Below, one piece after another: positions 6,540 through 12,330 of a stretch of 12,330 nt of DNA; position 1 is the first letter of the stretch, and each line of letters begins with the position of its first letter. Source of the DNA: an uncultured Lachnospiraceae bacterium. GTDB lineage: Bacteria > Bacillota > Clostridia > Lachnospirales > Lachnospiraceae. The translations under genes were made by a program, and so were the position numbers. The notes beneath the pieces are model-generated. The model did not search any database, was not told where the DNA came from, and was given only the letters and a program-made list of their open reading frames with translations. Location of the stretch: positions 1 through 12,330 of the forward strand of contig CAKRPI010000063.1 in NCBI GenBank assembly GCA_934376945.1, in the 5' to 3' direction.

Positions 6540-9500
6540 TGGAGGAAGTGATACGAAGAGATAGGGCAGATTCTGCGGTTTCGGTTCCTGATTATACAAA
6601 TATTGCGGATGGATATCAGTCTGCATTAAAGGTTGTAGATGATGTAATTTTGAAAAATTACATTTCAGAATTGTCAAAAATGGAAATCGTACCGCTAAGC
6701 AGGAATATGATACGTTCAAATATTCGGGACAATGTGCGTTTTTTCAAGATCACAGAAATGGTATATGAAAAAAACGAATTGGCAACTTATAAATTCGCCA
6801 GCGTTTTTAATGCGTTGTCTATTACAGACAGCGCGGTCTTTATTATTATAGATAGTGATGGGGTAAAGACTGATTTTTATATGGGAGTACGTTCGCAGGA
6901 TGAATACAGAACGATCAGCTCACTGAAAAACACTGTGGAAAATGCCATGAAAGGACAATTTCCTGGTATTAAAACCTCTGATGATTATACGATTGAAGAT
7001 ATGGAGCAAATTCTCGACCGGATAAAGGCGAAAAGCATTTCGGCAGTTTCGTGTGTCGCGAATGATAAAGCGCATGAAGATTCTTCCAACCAGTCTTTCG
7101 TACAGGGGTTGGAAAAACTGGTCCTTTCCATGCAGGGAGAAAAATACACTGGGATTATCATTGCAAACGGGACATCACAGGCACAGCTGCGGGAGCTTAG
7201 AAAAGGCTATGAAAATGTATATACACAGTTATCTGCTTTTGCAAGTACTCAGGTGAATTACGCAAGTAATCATTCATTTAATTATTCTGTTGCGGAAACG
7301 AATGGCAATAGTAAGGCAAGAACTCATACGGATAATCATTCGGAGACAAAAAGTGAAACTAGGACAACTGGTTCGTCGACTTCGCATTCGGAGTCAAGAG
7401 AAAGTGTTGCGGGAAAGACCATTAAAGGAGTAGCAAGTGCTGCGTCTTTACTTGGGGCGGCACTTGCTCCATTGACCGGAAATATCAGCTTGTCTGTAGG
7501 CGGAGTTATTTCCGGAAGCCTCGGTCTGCTCGGATCGGGGATCACAAAAAATGTATCAGATTCGACATCAAGGAATGAATCAGTTTCCAGTAGCTTTTCC
7601 ACGGTTGAAGGGTCAAGTGATGGAACGACAGATACGGTTAATTATGGAATATCCAAGACTGAAGGCTATACGAAAGGCATTTCAGAGGGAATGACGCTGA
7701 CACTTCATGATAAATCCATCGAGGATACGCTGGAGCGGATCAACAAACAATTAAAGCGGATCGATGAATTTGAAAGCCTTGGAATGTATGAATGTGCAGC
7801 CTATTTCCTTTCCGATGATCAGTATGCGGCGGAGGTTGCTGCATCGACCTATAAAGCGTTGATGCGTGGGGAAAATTCTGGCGTGGAAATTGCAGCAATC
7901 AATTCCTGGGGACAGTTTCAGCGGGAAAAAACAGAGATGATCAGTCAGTATGTTAAAAATTTTATTCATCCTGTTTTTCGATATAATGGACCGGCAGGAA
8001 ATATTGAAGTGACGCCGTGTTCGCTGGTCAGTGGAAATGAACTGGCGATACATATGGGATTGCCGAGAAGATCCGTATGTGGTCTTCCCGTTATTGAACA
8101 TGCGGATTTCGGAAAAGAAATCGTTACTTATGACGGAGCAAAACAGGGAACAGGAATTAATCTCGGGAAAATTTTTAATATGGGAAGTGCTGGAAACAGT
8201 AAGGCTTTTCTGAATGTAAACAGCCTGGCGATGCATACGTTTATAACTGGTTCTACTGGCTCTGGAAAGAGCAATACCATTTATGAAATGATACGTCAGC
8301 TAGATAACTTTGGTGTAAAATATCTGATTATTGAACCGGCAAAAGGCGAGTACAAAAATATATTTGGTGCACAGTCGGATGTGCATGTGTACGGAACAAA
8401 TCCGCAATATACCAGTCTCCTGAGAATTAATCCGTTCCGTTTCCCAAAGGGAGTTCATATTCTGGAGCATATTGACCGCTTGGTCGAGGTGTTTAATGTA
8501 TGCTGGCCAATGTACGCCGCAATGCCTGCAGTTCTTAAAGAAGCTGTTTTGCAGGCATATGAATCATGCGGCTGGGATCTTGCAGAATCTAAGAACCGAT
8601 ATAGTGATCAGCTGTTTCCTGCTTTTTCGGACTTGCTGAATGAGCTAGTTGCAGTTATTCAAAATTCTGCTTATTCGGAGGAAGTAAAGAGTAATTATAC
8701 GGGCTCCCTGGTCACAAGAATCCGATCTCTTACAAATGGCTTAAACGGGCAGATTTTTTCGGTAAATGAGATTAAGGATCAGGAACTTTTCGATGAGAAA
8801 GTAATTGTTGATATTAGTCGTATCGGGTCTTCAGAGACAAAATCACTGATCATGGGCATTTTGATCATGCGGTTGAGTGAGTATAGAATGTCGACCGCCG
8901 GAGAAATGAATGTTCCGTTGCATCATGTGACGGTTTTGGAAGAGGCACATAATATTTTGAAAAGAACCTCAACGGAGCAGAATTTGGATGATTCGAATGT
9001 TGCCGGAAAGTCAGTAGAAATGATTTCAAATGCGATTGCGGAAATGCGGACTTATGGAGAAGGCTTTATTATTGCGGATCAGTCACCGAGTGCGGTGGAT
9101 ATGTCGGCAATTAGGAATACGAATACAAAGATTATTATGCGTCTTCCAGATGAACAGGACAGGCATCTGGCAGGAAAATCAGCCGGGTTGAAAAACGATC
9201 AGCTGGATGAAATCGCAAAACTTCCCAAGGGGGTTGGCGTAGTATATCAGAATGATTGGCTGGAACCGGTGCTCTGCAAAATAGAAAAGTTCAAGGGAGA
9301 AGAGCGAGCGTATAGAAAACCAGAAACAAACAGTATTACCTTACTGGGAGAGAAGCGGAGTCTGATTCAAAATCTTTTGAATAAAAGTTCCGGGGAAAGA
9401 ATGGATATGACAATCGGTGAATTGACTGAAATGATGGCAGGGATGGATATCTCGACGAAGGTGAAGATTAAAGCACTGAGGGCACTGCGAAAGAATGGTG

Positions 9501-9766
9501 AGTGTGTGCAAAATGACATTAGTTCGGTGATCTATGATCTGGTTTGTGATTCTTTTACGGAACAAGAGGCGGAAAAGGCTGATTCCATCGAGGAATGGAA
9601 AAATGTATTCATTTATGCGCAGGATTCACTCCTTGAAGGGCTTGCTGTTGAAAAACAAAATAAAGCGATTGAGTGCATTTTGTGTGAACAGATCGAGCGG
9701 TATCGTAAGCCTATGGAATACCTCGATACCTGGAAGGAATTTGTCAAGGGTGAGGTGATAGGATGA
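6539..9766 (+). CDS. HerA/DUF87-type ATPase with Ser-rich and hydrophobic-hairpin insert
   Basis: A 1075-residue ATPase of the HerA/FtsK superfamily. Residues 1-230 form an alpha/beta domain of unknown role (FKITEMVY, VFIIIDSDGVKTDFYMGV). Residues 237-290 and 338-390 are rich in Ser/Thr/Asn/His. They flank a Gly/Ala hydrophobic hairpin (297-335), which could insert in a membrane. The motor has Walker A GSTGSGKS (571-578), an EPAKGEYK motif (599-606), Walker B TVLEEAH (798-804) and a sensor-like ADQSP (846-850) followed by RLPDEQDR. A helical tail occupies about 920-1075. HerA-type motors form hexamers that move DNA or, in the related FtsK/VirB4 groups, drive secretion. I chose ATG 6539 (AGGGGGA at 6525-6531); a TTG one codon upstream is possible. 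No SIR2, NurA or DUF4297 partner is present, which separates this from known HerA defence pairs. The substrate is unknown. Confidence 0.85.
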   Translation: MEEVIRRDRADSAVSVPDYTNIADGYQSALKVVDDVILKNYISELSKMEIVPLSRNMIRSNIRDNVRFFKITEMVYEKNELATYKFASVFNALSITDSAVFIIIDSDGVKTDFYMGVRSQDEYRTISSLKNTVENAMKGQFPGIKTSDDYTIEDMEQILDRIKAKSISAVSCVANDKAHEDSSNQSFVQGLEKLVLSMQGEKYTGIIIANGTSQAQLRELRKGYENVYTQLSAFASTQVNYASNHSFNYSVAETNGNSKARTHTDNHSETKSETRTTGSSTSHSESRESVAGKTIKGVASAASLLGAALAPLTGNISLSVGGVISGSLGLLGSGITKNVSDSTSRNESVSSSFSTVEGSSDGTTDTVNYGISKTEGYTKGISEGMTLTLHDKSIEDTLERINKQLKRIDEFESLGMYECAAYFLSDDQYAAEVAASTYKALMRGENSGVEIAAINSWGQFQREKTEMISQYVKNFIHPVFRYNGPAGNIEVTPCSLVSGNELAIHMGLPRRSVCGLPVIEHADFGKEIVTYDGAKQGTGINLGKIFNMGSAGNSKAFLNVNSLAMHTFITGSTGSGKSNTIYEMIRQLDNFGVKYLIIEPAKGEYKNIFGAQSDVHVYGTNPQYTSLLRINPFRFPKGVHILEHIDRLVEVFNVCWPMYAAMPAVLKEAVLQAYESCGWDLAESKNRYSDQLFPAFSDLLNELVAVIQNSAYSEEVKSNYTGSLVTRIRSLTNGLNGQIFSVNEIKDQELFDEKVIVDISRIGSSETKSLIMGILIMRLSEYRMSTAGEMNVPLHHVTVLEEAHNILKRTSTEQNLDDSNVAGKSVEMISNAIAEMRTYGEGFIIADQSPSAVDMSAIRNTNTKIIMRLPDEQDRHLAGKSAGLKNDQLDEIAKLPKGVGVVYQNDWLEPVLCKIEKFKGEERAYRKPETNSITLLGEKRSLIQNLLNKSSGERMDMTIGELTEMMAGMDISTKVKIKALRALRKNGECVQNDISSVIYDLVCDSFTEQEAEKADSIEEWKNVFIYAQDSLLEGLAVEKQNKAIECILCEQIERYRKPMEYLDTWKEFVKGEVIG

Positions 9767-10290
9767 ATCCGTTTGGGATAAAAGAAGTTCAGGAACTTTC
9801 TGAGAAAACAGATGAAATGGAAAAAACAACAAAAGCCTTTGAAAATGCAGAAAATGAAGTCAAAACGCCGAGGCATATTCCAACAATTAATGAAAGCCTG
9901 GAAGGACAAACCTATCCGGGAACGAGTGTGGAATATAAAAAGCATATTTTTATGCTTGATGGTGAAAAGGTGGAGGGCGTTTTCCCTAAATTTGACAGTA
10001 AATTTGAGACGGTGCTCCCAAAAGAATTGAGAACTGCTTCTGACACGGAGCAGTTTAAATACTGTACGGAAAAACTGGCAAAGCAGATAGAAAAGGATCC
10101 TGAACTGGCAAAACAGTTTACGCCGCGTCAGCTGGAACAGATTAAAAATGGCGAACCACGCATTTCGGGTTTGACCTGGCATCATAATGAGATCCCCGGT
10201 AAAATGCAGCTTGTAGATGCCAGAGAGCATAATGCTTGCCGACACACAGGAGGACGCAGTGTCTGGGGTGGCGGTGCTGACTGCAGATAG
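9763..10290 (+). CDS. WHH-type HNH/ENDO VII nuclease toxin
   Basis: A 175-residue protein whose C-terminal part matches the WHH family of HNH/ENDO VII nucleases found in polymorphic toxins. The core is LTWHHNE (137-143) with the namesake W139-H140-H141, then MQLVD (148-152), H156, and HTGG (161-164), ending in SVWGGG. The upstream part also fits the family: INESLEG (42-48), then GVFPKFDS (72-79) and FTPRQLEQIKNG. The usual HPxTGxPF segment is degenerate (YPGTSVEY). Only about 40 helical residues precede the domain, and there is no signal peptide, LXG/WXG or HINT region, so no standard delivery domain. The ATG overlaps the ATPase stop (ATGA, 9763-9766), with GAGGTG just upstream, indicating translational coupling. 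The catalytic histidines look intact, so it is probably an active nuclease restrained by the next gene's product. Confidence 0.85.
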   Translation: MNPFGIKEVQELSEKTDEMEKTTKAFENAENEVKTPRHIPTINESLEGQTYPGTSVEYKKHIFMLDGEKVEGVFPKFDSKFETVLPKELRTASDTEQFKYCTEKLAKQIEKDPELAKQFTPRQLEQIKNGEPRISGLTWHHNEIPGKMQLVDAREHNACRHTGGRSVWGGGADCR

Positions 10291-10299
10291 GAGAAGAAA

Positions 10300-10698
10300 A
10301 TGGAACTCACATGGAAATATAAGATCGATATATCCGATCCCGCAGTGTTTGATGAGATTGAAAAAGAGAGACAGATATTATTTCCGGATGAATTAAAAGA
10401 ATTTATATTGAAAACAAATGCTTCAACCCCCTCAAGATATAATTTCATGCTTGGAAATAACGAGAGAGTCTTCGGTGCAGTGCTTTGTTTTAATGAGAAT
10501 GAGCCAGAAGTAGATTCGGTATTTGACGCTTTAGAAGTAATTGAGGACAAAGATTTAATCCCATTCGGAATTGATCCATTTGGAAATTATATATGTTATT
10601 CTCTGAAAGAAAAAAAGATTGTATTTTGGAATCATGAAACGGGAAGGACTGAATCAACAGAAAAATCACTTGAAGATTTTGTGGAATCGTTGTATTAG
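10300..10698 (+). CDS. SUKH (SMI1/KNR4) family immunity protein
   Basis: A 132-residue protein with SMI1/KNR4 superfamily features: an N-terminal helix with FPDELKEFIL, the core DLIPFGIDPFGNYICY (85-100), the strand VFWNHETG (108-115) and a final helix (LEDFVESLY). SUKH proteins are established immunity proteins for polymorphic nuclease toxins, including HNH/ENDO VII types. The product presumably binds and blocks the WHH nuclease encoded 9 bases upstream. The ribosome binding site AGGAG (10289-10293) overlaps the toxin stop codon, giving coupled toxin-immunity expression. The protein is acidic and cytosolic, as expected. It is the last gene before a terminator. An alternative role, as an adaptor controlling nuclease release in a defence system, cannot be excluded. 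Confidence 0.88.
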   Translation: MELTWKYKIDISDPAVFDEIEKERQILFPDELKEFILKTNASTPSRYNFMLGNNERVFGAVLCFNENEPEVDSVFDALEVIEDKDLIPFGIDPFGNYICYSLKEKKIVFWNHETGRTESTEKSLEDFVESLY

Positions 10699-10703
10699 TG
10701 AAG

Positions 10704-10748
10704 AAAATCACTGGTGATATTTTGCTTTGAAATATTGCCAGTGATTTT
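10704..10748. terminator. Bidirectional intrinsic terminator
   Basis: A perfect 11-base stem pairs AAAATCACTGG (10704-10714) with CCAGTGATTTT (10738-10748). It continues, after a small internal mismatch, into ATATTT (10717-10722) with AAATAT (10730-10735) and a 7-base loop. It begins 6 bases after the immunity gene stop. The T-run on the right and the A-run on the left let it act on both strands, ending the plus-strand operon and any transcript from the convergent Fic remnant. Confidence 0.75.
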
Positions 10749-10773
10749 TATGAATTCATTCTTACGCTTCGAA

Positions 10774-11121
10774 TTACGTATCTTTACGAAGAATATCAAG
10801 ATATTCTGTATACGAGTAAATCCTTGCTTTTCCCGATTTGTCGGTCTGCTGCAGAATATTTTTTTCAGTCAGTAAAGCAACGATTTTAGCAACTGTATTG
10901 TAGGATAGATCCAACGCAGCCGCAGTTTTTTGAATATCAATAATAGGATTGGTTCCAAGGTAATGAAAAACTTTAAGCACATTGGTTTTCTGACGCTTTG
11001 AGAGATCATCAAATAAAGAAATATTTTTGATGTGAAGATCAGAGAGGATATTCGCAATCCGTTTTGTTGCTTGATTAAATAGAAAAAATGAAATTTCTAA
11101 TGCGATTATACCACAGAAAAT
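10774..11121 (-). pseudogene. Truncated Fic-family protein remnant (C-terminal winged helix)
   Basis: The minus-strand frame from 11121 to the TAA at 10774 encodes what looks like the C-terminal end of a Fic protein. It contains a FLFNQATKRIANIL-like helix, then a winged helix (TNPIIDIQKTAAALDLSYN, LLTEKNILQQTDKSGKARI) ending in YTEYLDIL. In Fic proteins this module follows the HPFxxGNGR catalytic domain, which is absent here. A TGA lies at 11122-11124, and no normal start codon or ribosome binding site precedes the homologous part. A shorter reading from GTG 10980 (67 residues) keeps only the winged helix. An extended -10 (TGGTATAAT, minus strand, 11113-11105) lies inside the open frame, so a small standalone DNA-binding protein remains possible. 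I favour a decayed fragment left by a deletion. Confidence 0.55.
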
Positions 11122-11289
11122 TCAACAGAATGGGTTTTAATGAAAAAAGGCTATTATAGAAAACTCAATAAAACCAGTTTTGATGAAAATTTGACGCTAA
11201 AACAGGAAAAGAAATTTCAAGTTTCAGGACTCCACTCTTTGGAGTTGTCCATATCATGGGAAGTACCAATATTTGGGTAACCATAAAGC
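11122..11289. other. Intergenic stretch with a weak hairpin after the AraC gene
   Basis: No gene is supported here. A hairpin at 11227-11250 pairs ACTCCA (11229-11234) with TGGAGT (11240-11245), with an outer GG/CC pair and a bulge. It lies 40 bases past the AraC stop in the minus direction. It could slow or end AraC transcription, but no clean T-run follows it on that strand, so the terminator reading is weak. Confidence 0.3.
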
Positions 11290-12096
11290 TTACCTGTGTC
11301 TCCTCCGAAACTCCCTCGGTGTCATCCCCACCTGTTTGCGAAAATATCCGGAAAAGGCCGAACCATTGCGGAAGCCGCAGGAGAGGGCAATTTCGGTGAT
11401 AGAATAATCGGTTGTACAGAGCATTTCCGTGGCGATGCGCAGGCGGTGCTGCATCAGATACTCTTTGGGTGAGAGGTGCTCATGCTCCATAAAGATCCGA
11501 TAGAGGTAGGTGCGGTCGATGCCGGTGTAGCGGGCGGCGTCAGAAATGCGGACCGGATAGGCATAATTATTTTTCAGGTATTCTTTTGCTTTTGTAAGAT
11601 ATTGCAGCGAGGCCTCGGAATAAGATTCCGGGGCTGCTTTTTGCATAAAAGAAAAAAGAAGCAAAAGATGTCCGGAGGAGGTAAGCAGATTAGATGGATT
11701 CTCAGAAAAAGATTCCAGCAGGCGCAGCATCTGGTCGGTAAAGGCAGAAATGTGTTCTGAATCGGCATTTCGGAATATTACCGAATTGGAAAAGACAGTG
11801 CGGGAGAGCAGCTGTGGGACTTCAGTTCCGTCAAATCCGACCCAGGCATAACTCCAGGGATCGGTTTCATCAGCCTGATAGTAGGTGATCTCCATTGGCG
11901 GAATGAGAAAGGCATCGCCTTGAGAAAGTGCGTAGGTTATGCCCCCATGCTGATAAATTCCGCGACCGCGCAGGATTACATGAAGAAGGTAGTGTGGCCG
12001 TACTGCCGGACCATAGAAGTGACGGGGCTGGCAGTTTTCGCTGTCGCAGAAATAGATAGTGAGTGGGGACTGAGGATGCGGTGTATGTCCGGACAT
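11290..12096 (-). CDS. AraC-family transcriptional regulator, cupin sensor type
   Basis: A 268-residue AraC regulator. Residues about 20-95 form the cupin-like sensor domain (HYLLHVILRGRGIYQHGG, LSQGDAFLIPPMEITYYQAD, PWSYAWVGFDG), of the type common in Firmicutes regulators of carbohydrate uptake. Residues 165-268 form the double helix-turn-helix DNA-binding domain: first helices at about 184-203 (ISDAARYTGIDRTYLYRIF), second at 232-253 (SITEIALSCGFRNGSAFSGYF), ending in the family signature GMTPREFRR. It starts at ATG 12094-12096 (minus strand) with AAGGAGT upstream (12104-12110). The ligand cannot be read from the sequence. Its targets probably lie beyond the right edge, divergent from it. 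It points away from the dynamin/HerA operon and is probably not part of it. Length and motifs are complete. Confidence 0.9.
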   Translation of the reverse strand: MSGHTPHPQSPLTIYFCDSENCQPRHFYGPAVRPHYLLHVILRGRGIYQHGGITYALSQGDAFLIPPMEITYYQADETDPWSYAWVGFDGTEVPQLLSRTVFSNSVIFRNADSEHISAFTDQMLRLLESFSENPSNLLTSSGHLLLLFSFMQKAAPESYSEASLQYLTKAKEYLKNNYAYPVRISDAARYTGIDRTYLYRIFMEHEHLSPKEYLMQHRLRIATEMLCTTDYSITEIALSCGFRNGSAFSGYFRKQVGMTPREFRRRHR

Positions 12097-12152
12097 TTTG
12101 GTGACTCCTTGTTTATAGAACGAAATAATGAAGCATATATGGGCGGCGAGAA

Positions 12153-12203
12153 GCGCTAAGCAGTTGGTAAGAACCTGCCAGTATCAGGCGCAGTTTGAAC
12201 GCA
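12153..12203. repeat. Partial upstream unit of the right repeat
   Basis: GCGCTAAGCAGTTGGTAAG (12153-12171) closely matches the 3' side of the main hairpin in the full copy (GCACTAAGCAGTGGGTAAG from 12234). It is followed by a short CCTG/CAGG hairpin and the boundary octamer TGAACGCA (12196-12203). It therefore looks like a degenerate or truncated unit directly abutting the full copy, which suggests these elements occur as tandem modules. Confidence 0.45.
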
Positions 12204-12330
12204 GATAAGCATTCCCCCGCTTCAAGTGCGCGGAGCACTAAGCAGTGGGTAAGGGGGGGATGCTTATGTCAGTGGGAGTTGAAAGCTCCCACTGACAGGT
12301 CGCGAAGCGACTGCGTTCATGAAATATCAT
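12194..12330. repeat. Structured direct repeat, right copy (cut by the window edge)
   Basis: This is the same element as at 124-258 in the same orientation, bounded by TGAACGCA (12196-12203) and TGCGTTCA (12312-12319), a perfect inverted pair. Here the second hairpin is fully paired (GTCAGTGGGAG 12268-12278 with CTCCCACTGAC 12286-12296), and the inner stem AGTGC/GCACT is fully Watson-Crick. The GTCGC-GAA-GCGAC hairpin is unchanged (12299-12311). The two copies bracket all the genes in the window. Confidence 0.85.

Noticed and set aside
6539..9766. Calling this a known HerA defence pair (SIR2-HerA, DUF4297-HerA, NurA-HerA) or a type VII secretion EssC.
   Set aside because: No SIR2, DUF4297 or NurA gene is present, there are no WXG100/LXG proteins, and there is a single ATPase core rather than EssC's tandem FtsK domains.
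11920..12159. A plus-strand frame opposite the AraC gene start.
   Set aside because: It is antisense to clear AraC sensor-domain coding and runs into the repeat.
124..12330. Reading the repeats as a CRISPR array.
   Set aside because: There are only two distant copies of about 135 bases with multiple hairpins, no regular spacers and no cas genes.

Overview
The window looks like an accessory region of a low-to-mid GC Firmicutes chromosome, most likely a gut Clostridia/Lachnospiraceae-type genome. This rests on AGGAGG-type ribosome binding sites, WYL and AraC regulator styles, a Fic remnant, and a WHH toxin/SUKH immunity pair. The taxonomic call is inference; no rRNA or tRNA gene is present to fix it.

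Layout. Bases 1-504 hold no supported gene. They carry a highly structured multi-hairpin repeat (about 124-336), an AT-rich inverted repeat and a good sigma-A-type promoter. A WYL-family transcription regulator (505-1686) follows, then a tightly packed plus-strand gene set: two dynamin-like GTPases (1753-3090 and 3099-5363), two small proteins sharing one N-terminal module (5376-6002 and 6015-6539), a 1075-residue HerA/DUF87-type ATPase with a Ser-rich, hydrophobic-hairpin insert (6539-9766), a WHH-type HNH nuclease toxin (9763-10290) and a SUKH (SMI1/KNR4) immunity protein (10300-10698). A bidirectional terminator hairpin ends the operon. On the minus strand come the truncated C-terminal remnant of a Fic protein (10774-11121) and an AraC regulator (11290-12096). 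A second copy of the structured repeat, in the same orientation, runs off the right edge (12194-12330).

How the genes may work together. Genes from 1753 to 10698 are separated by at most about 12 bases or overlap, so they look like one transcription unit, with the WYL protein (66-base gap, no terminator seen) as the probable regulator. Two membrane-remodelling GTPases, a small protein with a C-terminal hydrophobic hairpin, a HerA motor with a similar hairpin, and a nuclease with its immunity protein suggest a membrane-associated, ATP/GTP-powered machine that handles a nuclease effector. It could be an effector-export or inter-bacterial competition system, or a phage-defence system with a restrained nuclease. 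I do not recognise this gene combination as a named system. The family assignments are well supported; the joint function is inference.
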